64,000 nt of DNA from NCBI RefSeq assembly GCF_015209585.1, contig NZ_JADEYR010000001.1:248001-312000 (forward strand), written 5' to 3'. Made by a program: the position numbers and the translations under genes. This DNA is from Brachybacterium epidermidis (GTDB lineage: Bacteria; Actinomycetota; Actinomycetes; Actinomycetales; Dermabacteraceae). The stretch's first letter is position 1, and the number at the start of each line of letters is the position of its first letter. Below, piece after piece: positions 12,665 to 21,990 of the stretch. The notes beneath the pieces were generated by a model. That model saw nothing but the letters and a program-made list of their open reading frames with translations. It did not search any database and was not told the origin of the DNA.

Positions 12665-14067
12665 ACGTCGATACCCCCCTTCCCAGCAACACGGCCGACG
12701 CCAAGGCCGCTCGCCGGGCCGCCAAGGCCGCACGCAAGCGCGAGCGCACCGCGGCCCGCGCCGCTGCTCGGCGTGCCAAGCGGCGCGGTGGCGTCTCGGA
12801 GTCACAGGCCCCTGCGGGCAGCTCCGACGCGACCTCCGGTCCGGGCACTGCCGCAGGCGAGGAGCCCCTCGGGCTGCGAGAGCGCCTCGGGGGGTTCTGG
12901 ATGCGCCGGATCCACCCGGTCCTGGACGTGATCTCACCGATCGGCTGGGCGGTGCTCGGGGTCGCGGTGGCGTGCTGGATCCTGGGGCTCCTGCTCCGCA
13001 TCACCGAGCTGAACGTGATCGCGCTGACGCTCACCGTGCCCCTGGTGCTGGCAGCACTGTTCGTGCTGGGACGCACGTCCTACAAAGTGAACCTGGACCT
13101 GCAGTCCCACCGCGTGGTCGTGGGTACGCGGGCCGTGGGCCGGGTCGAGGTCGCCAATCCCACGCAGCGCGTCATCCTGCCGTCCCGGATCGAGCTGGCC
13201 GTCGGTCAGGCCACGGCGCAGTTCATGGTGCCGCGCCTGGCGGCGGAGCAGTCGCACGAGGAGCTGTTCGCGGTGCCCACCAAGCGTCGGGCCGTGCTGG
13301 TGGTGGGTCCCGTGCGCTCGGTGCGGGACGACCCCCTGTCGCTGATGCGCCGACAAGTCACCTGGGCCCGATCGCAGGAGCTGTACGTGCACCCCCGCAC
13401 CGTGCGCCTGGACGGGGCCGCCAGCGGATTCCTGCGCGACCTGGAAGGCACGCCGTCCTCGGACCTGTCCAGCTCCGACATCGCCTTCCACGCGCTGCGG
13501 GACTACACACCGGGGGACGACCGCCGCCACGTGCACTGGCGCACCACCGCGCGCACCGGCAAGCTGATGGTCCGCCAGTTCGAGGAGACCCGCCGTTCCC
13601 ACGTGGTGGTGGCGCTGGACAACCTCGCCGACCACTACGCGAGCGAGGACGAGTTCGAGCTGGCCGTCTCCGCCGCCGCCTCGATCTCCGCCCAGACGAT
13701 GCGCGAGGAGAAGGAGCTGACCCCGTTCAGCTTCGACGCCCTCCAGCGCACCGCCACCTTCCGCGTACTGATGGACGACTACACCGTGCTCGAGCAGCTC
13801 CGCGACCGCCACTCCCTGCACGAGCTCGGGCAGCAGGCGGCCGACCTGGCTCCCAACGCGTCTGCGGTGATGATGGTGGTGGGCTCCCACACCACGGCGC
13901 GAGAGCTCAACTCCGCGGCCAACCAGCTGCCCATCGGGGTGCTCGCCGTGGCGATCCGCTGCGTGGACGACGCGGAGGTGCGGCGCAGCTCCATCGGAGG
14001 CCTGGACGTGGTGACCCTCGGCGACCTCGATGCGCTGCCCAAGGCACTGCGGGCGGTGGGCCGATGA
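12661..14067 (+). CDS. DUF58 domain-containing membrane protein
   Basis: The 468-residue protein starts at the ATG that overlaps the moxR stop codon; a longer upstream extension in the same frame would lie inside moxR and is rejected. The first 60 residues are rich in Ala, Arg and Lys and look disordered. Two adjacent hydrophobic segments at about 85-125 probably form a hairpin in the membrane. The C-terminal half carries the DUF58 signature around residues 285-310 (GDDRRHVHWR followed by a KLMVR segment). DUF58 proteins act with MoxR ATPases and resemble von Willebrand A-type folds, but their biochemical role is not established. It overlaps the next gene by ATGA, continuing the coupled operon. 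Confidence 0.9.
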   Translation: MNVDTPLPSNTADAKAARRAAKAARKRERTAARAAARRAKRRGGVSESQAPAGSSDATSGPGTAAGEEPLGLRERLGGFWMRRIHPVLDVISPIGWAVLGVAVACWILGLLLRITELNVIALTLTVPLVLAALFVLGRTSYKVNLDLQSHRVVVGTRAVGRVEVANPTQRVILPSRIELAVGQATAQFMVPRLAAEQSHEELFAVPTKRRAVLVVGPVRSVRDDPLSLMRRQVTWARSQELYVHPRTVRLDGAASGFLRDLEGTPSSDLSSSDIAFHALRDYTPGDDRRHVHWRTTARTGKLMVRQFEETRRSHVVVALDNLADHYASEDEFELAVSAAASISAQTMREEKELTPFSFDALQRTATFRVLMDDYTVLEQLRDRHSLHELGQQAADLAPNASAVMMVVGSHTTARELNSAANQLPIGVLAVAIRCVDDAEVRRSSIGGLDVVTLGDLDALPKALRAVGR

Positions 14068-16571
14068 ACGCGCGCGCCACGTACTTCGCCTCGGTCAGCA
14101 ATGGTCGGCGAGCCGTCGACGTGCTGGTGCTGGGCTCGCTGTTCGTGATCGCACTGCTGGGCTTCCAGACGGTCTACGGCGGCATCCAGTACCTGCTCAC
14201 CGGGTTGATGGCCCTGGTCCTGGCCACGCTGGTGGCGCTGATCGCGGCCCGCTTCCGGTGGGGCCCGCTGCGCACCGCACCGGTCATGCTGCTGGTGTAC
14301 TTCCTGTTCGGCAGCATGTTCGCGGCTCCCACCCATGCGCTGTGGGGCATCGTCCCCACCCTGGGCTCGCTGAAGGAGCTGCTGTTCGCACCGGTCACGA
14401 GCTGGAAGGCAGCCCTGACCATCGCACCACCGGTGGGCACCGCTCAAGGGGTGCTGGTCGTGGTGTGGATCAGCATGCTGCTGCTGGCGCTGTTCTCGAT
14501 GACCATCGTGATGCGCACCCGGCTCTACGCGGTCGCGTGGCTGTTCCCCCTGGCCCTGCTGCTGGTGAGCGTGGTCTTCGGCACCACCGAGGCCACCTGG
14601 CCGGTGGTGCGCGGCGTGCTGTTCGCCGTGATCTCGGTGGCCTGGCTGACCTGGCGGTTCGAGAGCGGACGGCTCGACAGTGCCCGGTCCACGATCATCT
14701 CCGACACGGTGCGGCCGGGATCCTGGAAGAACCCCGTGCTGCGTCGCCGGGTGATCGGTGGGGCCGTGATCATGGCGATCGCCGCCGGCGCTGCCGTGGG
14801 TGCCCAGTCCCTGCTGGACCCGCCCTCGGGGACCATCCGGCATGCCGTCCGTGACTACGTCACCCCGCCCTTCGATCCCCGGCAGTACGTGTCGCCCCTG
14901 ACCGAGTTCCGCGGATACCTCAAGAACCAGCGCGATGCCGAGCTGTTCACCATCACCGGTGTCACCGAGGGCGAGAAGGTGCGCCTTGCCACCATGGACC
15001 AGTACGACCTGCACGTGTACAACGTGGCGGGGGGCCGTGACAAGGACGCGCCCGAGGGTGCATTCCTGCGGACGGCAGGGGGAGTGGACCTGCACGAGGC
15101 CAGCGGCTCCCAGCGCACCTCCACCGTGACCATCGGGGCGTACAGCGGCGTGTGGATGCCCACGCTGGGGGAGCGCACCAATCGCATCGATCTGGGGGAT
15201 CTGCCGCCCGAGCGCAGCGGTGCCCTCGCCGAGAACCTGTACCTCAACGAGAAGTCCCAGACCGCGGTGAACTCCAGCGGGCTCCGAGCGGGCGACAGCT
15301 ACGAGGTCGGCTACGAGCCCTACTCCGACCTCACTGTCGAGCAGCGACGCACCGCCAAGTTCGCTGACATCGACCTGCCGCCCAACGCCCGTCTCGACCC
15401 CGAGTTCGCGCAGCTGGCCGACGAATGGGTGGGAGGCGCCGACACGGACTACGACCGCTCCCAGACCCTCCCCCGCCACATCAAGCAGGACGCCTTCTAC
15501 TCCAACGGCATCGATGAGGACGACACGGCGTCCCTGTCCGGACACGGGTACAGCCGCCTATGGTCGATGCTGCAGGACGTCGGATTCGACAAGGAGAAGT
15601 CCGACGCCGCCCCGACCGGGCGCATCGGCGATGAGGAGCAGTTCGCTGTGCTCACCGCGGTGATGGCCCGGGAGATCGGCATCCCCGCCCGGGTGGTGAT
15701 GGGCTTCGAGGTGCCCGAGGGCGCCGAGGGCACGGTGGCGATCACCGGGGATGACGTCACCGCGTGGGTCGAGGTCGCGTTCGAGGGCCTCGGATGGGTG
15801 CGGTTCGATCCGGCACCCGATGACGATCAGGACCCGACCCAGCCGAAGCCCAAGGAGGTGGAGGAGCCCATGCCGCAGGTGGCCCAGCCTCCGCCCCCAC
15901 CGGCGGAACCGCCCTCCCCACCGCCCGGCGCGACGAGCGAGGACAAGCCCCAGGACGAGGACCAGCCCGAGGAGACCCGCAGCTGGGTGGTGTACGCCGC
16001 CTTCGCGGCCGTCCCGGTGCTGCTGCTGTTCCTGGCGCTCACGGGCATCGTCGTGGCGAAGGTGGTGCGGCGCGGACGGCGCCGGGCCCGGGGTGCGCTT
16101 CCGGAGCGTATCGATGGCGGTTGGCAGGAGATCCTGGACCTGTTGACCGACATGGGGCGCCGACCCGACCCGTTCCGTACCCGCTCCGAGACCGCGGCGA
16201 TGCTGGAGGGTGAGGTACCGGGAGCTGGAGCGGCCCTGCTCGCCAGTCGCGCTGATCGAGCGGTGTTCGGGCCCGACGATCTTCCTCCGGTGGTGGTGGA
16301 GGAGTACTGGGAGCAGGTGGCCGCCGCGCGGCGTACCATGACCGCCTCCGTACCGTGGCACAAGCGGATGCGCGCACTGTTCTCCTTGCGTTCGTTCCGC
16401 CGTCGCAGTGCGGAGCGGCGAGCTCACAGGCGCCGTGAGCGCGCGGCGGCTCGGGAGCGATCGCAGGCCGAGCGCCGTGCACACGCGATGCGTCGTCGTC
16501 GTGCACCCGTCTCGGGGGTGAGCGGCACGGGCTCGTCCCGAGGCAGCAGCAAGAGGAAGGGCAGATCGTGA
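14064..16571 (+). CDS. Membrane transglutaminase-like protein lacking the catalytic Cys and His
   Basis: The 835-residue protein has about seven N-terminal transmembrane helices (residues 15-260), an extracellular region with a transglutaminase-core fold, a Pro/Glu-rich linker, one more transmembrane helix at about 640-665 and a very basic cytoplasmic tail. This is the DUF3488/TgpA-like layout found beside MoxR and DUF58. The core is easy to align through GIPARVV and AWVEV...GWVRFDP, but the usual catalytic Cys is Glu524 (GDEEQFA) and the catalytic His is Thr566 (VTAWVEV); Asp582 remains. It should therefore be inactive as a thiol transferase or protease and may act as a binding module. The start overlaps the DUF58 stop codon (ATGA). 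Whether the loss is shared by close relatives cannot be told from this sequence alone. Confidence 0.88.
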   Translation: MNARATYFASVSNGRRAVDVLVLGSLFVIALLGFQTVYGGIQYLLTGLMALVLATLVALIAARFRWGPLRTAPVMLLVYFLFGSMFAAPTHALWGIVPTLGSLKELLFAPVTSWKAALTIAPPVGTAQGVLVVVWISMLLLALFSMTIVMRTRLYAVAWLFPLALLLVSVVFGTTEATWPVVRGVLFAVISVAWLTWRFESGRLDSARSTIISDTVRPGSWKNPVLRRRVIGGAVIMAIAAGAAVGAQSLLDPPSGTIRHAVRDYVTPPFDPRQYVSPLTEFRGYLKNQRDAELFTITGVTEGEKVRLATMDQYDLHVYNVAGGRDKDAPEGAFLRTAGGVDLHEASGSQRTSTVTIGAYSGVWMPTLGERTNRIDLGDLPPERSGALAENLYLNEKSQTAVNSSGLRAGDSYEVGYEPYSDLTVEQRRTAKFADIDLPPNARLDPEFAQLADEWVGGADTDYDRSQTLPRHIKQDAFYSNGIDEDDTASLSGHGYSRLWSMLQDVGFDKEKSDAAPTGRIGDEEQFAVLTAVMAREIGIPARVVMGFEVPEGAEGTVAITGDDVTAWVEVAFEGLGWVRFDPAPDDDQDPTQPKPKEVEEPMPQVAQPPPPPAEPPSPPPGATSEDKPQDEDQPEETRSWVVYAAFAAVPVLLLFLALTGIVVAKVVRRGRRRARGALPERIDGGWQEILDLLTDMGRRPDPFRTRSETAAMLEGEVPGAGAALLASRADRAVFGPDDLPPVVVEEYWEQVAAARRTMTASVPWHKRMRALFSLRSFRRRSAERRAHRRRERAAARERSQAERRAHAMRRRRAPVSGVSGTGSSRGSSKRKGRS

Positions 16572-18382
16572 TGAGCCAGACGCGGTACTGCAGCACGTGC
16601 GGGACTCTGCTGTCGCAGGGGGCTGCCATCTGCGGGGAATGCGGGGCCCGCTATCAGGAGTCCCCGTACGAGCGCCGCGCCACCGATGCGCCGGGGGCAT
16701 GGGCCCAGGCCCCCCGTTCGCGCTCTCGCGATCTCGGCGAGGAACCGGAGACCGCCTCTGAGGACGACGGCATCCAGCTCATCTCGCGGGAATCGCTCCA
16801 GCCGAAGGCCCCGGGCGCGACAACCCTGCGGCCGCCGGAACAGTACGATCAGCTGATGGTCACTCAGCAGCCTTCGAACGCCCCTGCGACGGGGTCAGCC
16901 TCCGGAGCGCCTGCCCCGGGCGGTTCCCACGCCGCGGGGGGCGCCTCCGGTGCGCCCGACGGCGCTGTGCCGGCGATGGAATCGCCGCTGGACGGCTGTG
17001 TCCCCGCCAGCCCGCTCAAGCGCTTCCTCGCCGCGCTGCTGGACGGCGTGATCGCGACGCTGGTGATGATCCCGTTGACGATCGGCCTGATCCTGGTGCT
17101 CACCCAGGAGACCGTAAGCCTGCTCGCAACGATCCTGGTGGGAGTGGGCGCTGCCCTGCCTGCGGCGTACACCGTGCTGATGATCTGGCTGCACGGAGCC
17201 AAGGGCTTCACCCTCGGCAAGCTGATCATGGGGCTGCGCACCACCCGCCTCTCGCAGGCCGGCCCCATCGGCCTGCTGCGCTCCCTGGGCCGCTGGTTCC
17301 TGTACGGCATCGCCTCGCTGATCATGGCGCTGTCGATCTTCCTGGATCCGAAGAAGTTGCTGCGCGGCTTCCACGACCGCGCTGTCGATTCGGTCGTGGT
17401 GGACATCAAGACCGGTCGCAACCCGATGAAGCCGCGCCCCGACGATTTCGAGCGACAGGACGCCGAGCACTACCTCGGTGCGCCGTCGGTGGCGGTCACC
17501 ACGCACGAGAACCTCCTGGCGACCCCCGGCTCGGCCTGGGCCGGGCAGGGTGATGCCAGTGCCGCTTCCGCGTCGTCCCAGGACCCCCGACAGACCAGCG
17601 GGTGGGGTTCCGGCATCGGAGAGGCCAGCCCTTACGCCCCTCCGCCGCAGGATGCGCAGCAGACTGCAGGGGACTCCTGGGCACCTCCGGAGGTCCCCGC
17701 TCTGGCGTCCCCGGCACCGCAGCCACAGCAGCCTCAGGAGCAGCAGTGGGGTGTGCCGTCGCAGCCGCAGCAGGCACCCGCCCAGCAGTGGGCCGCCCCG
17801 TCACAGCCGCAGCAGGCGCCCGAGCAGCCGTGGGGCGGCACGGCCTCACAGGAGCCCGCCGTCCAGCAGCGGCAGGCACCGGCGGCGGCACCCCCCGGTG
17901 CGCCGCAGGGCCCTCCGTCGCAGCACGTCCCGGCCGAGCACACCACCGACGCCTGGGACGACGGCGACGTCGACGAGGAGACTCGCGCGGTGATCGGGGC
18001 GGATCAGGACCTCGGCGACCTCGAGCAGACCCGCGTCTCGGTCGCGGCTCCAAGGCTCCCCGCCGTCACGCTGCGCGCGGATGACGGCACCGAGAGGGTG
18101 GTGACGGGTCCGGTCGTGATCGGCCGCAATCCTGCTGCTGGGCAGGGCGAGGTGCAGTTCGTGCTCAAGGACGAGACACGCTCGATGTCCAAGACCCACC
18201 TGCGGCTGGACGGAACCGGAAGCGACATCACCGTCACCGACCTGGGTTCGACGAACGGCTCGGCCATCGTCAGGGCCGACGGATCCCGTGAGAGCCTGGT
18301 GCCGAACACCCCGACCGTCCTGCCCGAGGGGGCCGCCCTGGCCCTCGGCGATCGCACCCTGACCGTGGAGAGGGACACGTGA
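16571..18382 (+). CDS. Zinc-ribbon / RDD membrane / FHA domain protein
   Basis: The 603-residue protein joins three modules. Residues 1-30 form a short zinc ribbon (C7, C10, C21, C24). Residues about 145-275 form an RDD domain with three hydrophobic helices. After a long Gln/Pro/Ala-rich linker with QPQQAP repeats, residues about 500-603 form an FHA domain with the expected GR, SKTH and STNG motifs for binding phosphothreonine. It probably docks phosphorylated partners at the membrane, and the kinase encoded 3.6 kb downstream is the likely source of phosphate. The ATG shares a base with the previous stop codon (TGATG); a GTG three bases earlier at 16568 is equally well spaced from the GAGGAAG ribosome-binding site. 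Confidence 0.88.
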   Translation: MSQTRYCSTCGTLLSQGAAICGECGARYQESPYERRATDAPGAWAQAPRSRSRDLGEEPETASEDDGIQLISRESLQPKAPGATTLRPPEQYDQLMVTQQPSNAPATGSASGAPAPGGSHAAGGASGAPDGAVPAMESPLDGCVPASPLKRFLAALLDGVIATLVMIPLTIGLILVLTQETVSLLATILVGVGAALPAAYTVLMIWLHGAKGFTLGKLIMGLRTTRLSQAGPIGLLRSLGRWFLYGIASLIMALSIFLDPKKLLRGFHDRAVDSVVVDIKTGRNPMKPRPDDFERQDAEHYLGAPSVAVTTHENLLATPGSAWAGQGDASAASASSQDPRQTSGWGSGIGEASPYAPPPQDAQQTAGDSWAPPEVPALASPAPQPQQPQEQQWGVPSQPQQAPAQQWAAPSQPQQAPEQPWGGTASQEPAVQQRQAPAAAPPGAPQGPPSQHVPAEHTTDAWDDGDVDEETRAVIGADQDLGDLEQTRVSVAAPRLPAVTLRADDGTERVVTGPVVIGRNPAAGQGEVQFVLKDETRSMSKTHLRLDGTGSDITVTDLGSTNGSAIVRADGSRESLVPNTPTVLPEGAALALGDRTLTVERDT

Positions 18383-19254
18383 TCGACCGCTCCCTCTCCG
18401 ACCCGGACATCCCCGGGACCATTCGCGCGGTCTCTGCGGCGGCCACCCATGTCGGCCATGTGCGGGCGACCAATGAGGACAGCCTGCTGAACGCACCTCC
18501 CGTCTACCTCGTCGCCGATGGCATGGGCGGGCACAACGCCGGTGAGGTCGCCAGTGCGATCGCGGTCGAGGAGTTCGAGAAGCTCACGATTCAGGAGAAC
18601 GTCACCGTCGAGCAGCTCGGCCAGGCCCTGCGGGCGGCTGCGGAGCGGATCGCGGAGCTGGGAGGCGAGGCGCAGCTCGGCGCCGGCACCACGGTCGCGG
18701 TCGTGGCGACCATGGTGCTGGACGGGGTGGGCTACTGGGTGGTGCTCAACCTCGGCGACTCGCGGGTGTACCGCTTGTCGGGCGAGATCTTCGAGCAGGT
18801 CAGCGTCGATCACTCGGTGGTCCAGGAGCTCATGGACCGCGGGGAGCTCAGTCGCGAGGAGGCGAAGGTCCATCCGTACCGGCACATGGTCACCCGCGCA
18901 CTGGGTGCCGGGCCGGAGTCCGATCCGGACTACTGGCTGATCCCGGCCGAGACGAACGACCGCATGCTGGTGTGCTCCGACGGACTCACGGGCGAGGTCG
19001 ACGACGCCACCATCGAGAGGGTGCTGCGGGGACCGCAGGACGTGCGAACGATCTGCGAGAGCTTGGTCCAGCTGGCGCTGGACGCCGGCGGTCGCGACAA
19101 CGTCTCGGTGGTGGTGGTCGAGGCGGTCGAGGTGGTCGGCCTGGGAATCGCTGCAGAGACCACCGGTGGCCGGGAGCCGCAGGGCGAGGGTTTCGAGGTG
19201 GATGAGGACACCCTGCCGCGCGGGCTCGGTTCCGGGGGAGGCGCCGGGGCATGA
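18379..19254 (+). CDS. PP2C-family serine/threonine protein phosphatase
   Basis: The 291-residue soluble phosphatase has the metal-dependent PP2C motifs in order: TNEDS near 31, VADGMGGH (D47), GDSRVYR, a DGLTGEV segment and GGRDNVSVV near the end. It should reverse phosphorylation by the kinase of this operon, the usual PstP/PrpC arrangement. The N-terminus begins with a GTG that overlaps the RDD/FHA stop codon (GTGA). The family core ends at about 255 and is followed by an acidic, Gly-rich tail. The pairing with this kinase is inferred from operon position. Confidence 0.93.
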   Translation: MIDRSLSDPDIPGTIRAVSAAATHVGHVRATNEDSLLNAPPVYLVADGMGGHNAGEVASAIAVEEFEKLTIQENVTVEQLGQALRAAAERIAELGGEAQLGAGTTVAVVATMVLDGVGYWVVLNLGDSRVYRLSGEIFEQVSVDHSVVQELMDRGELSREEAKVHPYRHMVTRALGAGPESDPDYWLIPAETNDRMLVCSDGLTGEVDDATIERVLRGPQDVRTICESLVQLALDAGGRDNVSVVVVEAVEVVGLGIAAETTGGREPQGEGFEVDEDTLPRGLGSGGGAGA

Positions 19255-21990
19255 GCGAGGGGGCGCCGCTGCTCGGGCGGGGAACGTGGATCCAACCGGG
19301 ACCGGCCACGCTGGTCGTGCGCGAGTCGGGCTGGGCTCTGATGGTCCCCGGGCTGAAGAAGGAGGTCGTCGAGGCCGCCTGGACCGCCCTGGGGGACGAG
19401 CCCACCGCAGACGGCTTCCTGGACGACCTGGTCCAGGCCGCTGGGCTCGAGAGCCTCGACAAGCTTCCCGCGATCCTGTACGCACTGGTGGACGGCACGA
19501 CCGCGCACGTGGGCGTGAAGGGCAAGACCCCTTTGGCGGTCTACACGGCGCAGGGGGCCCGGCAGATCGCAGGCACAGAGGACGAGCCGCTCGCGCAAGA
19601 GACGATCGAAGGGGTGCGCCGCATCGCCTTCGGCGACCTGCCGCCGGAGGAGCCCACCGGCGGGCTGCGCCTGGAGGTCGGCATCTCCCGCGTCCGCGGG
19701 TTCGTGCAGGCCACCATCGACCCGTCCGAGCTGGACGACGAGGCGCGCGCTGCACTCGCCGAGCAGGTGGAGAAGGACGGGCGCTCGATCGAGGATCCGG
19801 AGGCGAAGAAGCGGAAGGCCGAGAAGCCCAAGCCTCCGCCGCCGAAGGCGCCTGCGGCACCGAGCACCCCGGTGCGCAAGCCCATGCTGGCCACCCGGCC
19901 TCCCGGAGCCATGCCACCCTCGCGATCGTCCAGTGCTCCAGCCCAGGCGGCAGCGCCAGCTGGTCCCAGCGTGTTCGACGACCTGTTCGGTGACAAGAAG
20001 GACGACAAGCACAGCGACGCTGCTCCGGCACCGGCGGCCTCCAACGCCCCCGCTCCAGCACCCGAACCCGCTCCGTCTCCCGAGCCCGTCCCAGATCCGG
20101 AGCCCACCCCAGCTCCCGGGCCCGAGGCCAAGCCGTCCGTGGCCCCCGCGCCCGAGGCCGCATCGTCGAACGCCGCACCAGCGGGCCCCACCCCGTCGGA
20201 GCCTGCGTCGGAGCCGGATCAGCCTGCCACTGCCGAGCCCGCACCTGCTCCCGACGCGCCTGCCGCAGCTGCCCCGGGGAAGCGGCGACTCGTGAGCACC
20301 TCGCTCTTCGATCGGAAGCGACGCGCGCCGACGCCGGACCCGACCCCGGCCGCGCCGACTCCCGCGCCGGCCCCTGAGCCCGCCGCGACACCGCAGCCGA
20401 CTTCTCCTCCTGAGCAGGTGGCGGCGCCCGAGCCTGCGCCTGAACCTGCCGCGGCCCCTGAGCCTGCGGCGACGCCACAGGCGGAACCGGCCGCTGCTCC
20501 GGGGAGCGCGTCCCCGCCGGAACCGGCCACCCCCGCCGACGCAGCTCCGGCATCATCCACCAGCCCGGACGTGCGGCGGCCTGCATCCCCAGCACCGCAG
20601 GAGCCACCGACCTCATCGATCCCGACCCCACCGGAACCGGATGACGACGAATCCCCGGTGACGCTCATCGCCCCGATCGAGGACGAGCACGCGACCGGAG
20701 ACCCCGAGGACACGGGGACGGGCAAGGAGACGGACGAGAGGGGCAGCACCAGCGCGGACGCGCCCGCCGGCACCACCTCCGGTGGCACGGCCTCCTCACT
20801 CGGGTTCGGCAACGACCTCGACGCCACCGGCGCCTACGACGACCTCTTCGGCAAGACCGTGTTCCGCCGCATCGAGGACGCCGCAATACGACGCACCGAC
20901 GAGGACGAGGACTCCGAGGAGGCGGGCTCGAGCTCCGAGACGGCACCGACCGAGCCCGACCAGGACGACGATGCGGCGCCCGCGGACGACGACACCCCCG
21001 AGACCCTGGCTCAGCCCGCCCGGCCGACGGCAGACGAGGCATCCTCCGCCATCGGGGGCGACTTCATCGACTGGGTGCCCGGCGTGGGGAGGGCTGCTCC
21101 CGAGATCGCACAGACCGCCGCCCGTCGTGCCTCGCAGCCGCCCCGGTCCAGCCCGCATACCCACAGGTCCACATGGCGGAGAGGCCCCCGCCCCCGTCAC
21201 CGGTCCGCCCCGGGCAGTGGCACCCTCGTACGGCTCCGCACCCGTGCCCCAGGAGGGGATCGGCTTCCCCCAGCAGGGCGCCCCGCAGCCTGCGGGGCCG
21301 GCGGCGGCAGGGCCTGGACCGGCTCGACCTCACGCCGGAACCGGGCGGCAGGGCCACCCCTCGGCCCCAGGGCACACTGCCCGGGCGGCCAGTGCTCCGC
21401 ACCCGGTGGCCCCCTCCGGGCCCCCTCCGATGCCTGCACCCTCTCCCGCACCTGCGGTGGGCGCCGGCCCCCGTCCGGCAGCGCCCGCGCACGCCGGATC
21501 CGCGGCCCCGGGTGGACAGCAGGCCGCCCGAGCCGTCGTGATCCCGGGCCTGCTCTGCCCCCACGGGCACCCCAACTGCCCCGAGCGAACCCTGTGCCGC
21601 ACCTGCGGAGGACCGCTCGAGCAGAAGACCCGTCCGGTCCACCGACCGCCCCTGGGGACGGTCGACATCTCCACCGGTGGCGGATTCGTGCTCGACCGCT
21701 CCGCCGTCATCGGCCGTCGCCCCCGGGCCTCACGGGTCAGTGCCGACGACGTCCCCCAGCTGGTGACGGTCCCCAGCCCGCAGCAGGACATCTCCCGATC
21801 GCACCTGGAGCTGCGCCTCGAGGGATGGCGAGTCATCGCACTGGACATGGGCACCACCAACGGCACCACTCTCGAGCGACCGGGGATGGAGCCGGTGCGC
21901 CTGCGCGCAGGGGAGGGCGTGGTCCTCGGCGAGGGCGACCGACTCGACCTGGGAGATGGGGTCCGACTGACGATGAGGGGGATGGCATGA
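19251..21990 (+). pseudogene. Zinc-ribbon/FHA protein gene, frameshifted as sequenced
   Basis: The gene starts at an ATG overlapping the phosphatase stop codon and would encode about 912 residues. The first 180 residues form an unnamed alpha/beta domain. A very long Pro/Ala/Glu-rich linker follows. The C-terminal part has a four-Cys zinc ribbon (CPHGHPNC...CRTC) and an FHA domain (GR, SRSH, TNG). Between about 21,141 and 21,147 the frame moves by +1: removing one G from CCCCGGTCC restores QPPRPARIPTG and joins the two halves. As written, the first frame has no stop and reads on, in frame, through nonsense and into the kinase, giving a 1463-codon fusion. The restored stop overlaps the kinase start (ATGA), the junction style used throughout this operon, so the intact gene probably ended there. 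A sequence error or a true lesion is possible. Confidence 0.75.

Noticed and set aside
17700-17840. QPQQAP-coding tandem repeats considered as a CRISPR or mobile-element repeat
   Set aside because: They are in-frame codon repeats in the low-complexity linker of the RDD/FHA protein, with no spacers.
18004-20631. Minus-strand open frame of 875 codons opposite the phosphatase and FHA genes
   Set aside because: Arg/Pro-rich shadow of a GC-rich, proline-rich plus-strand coding region.
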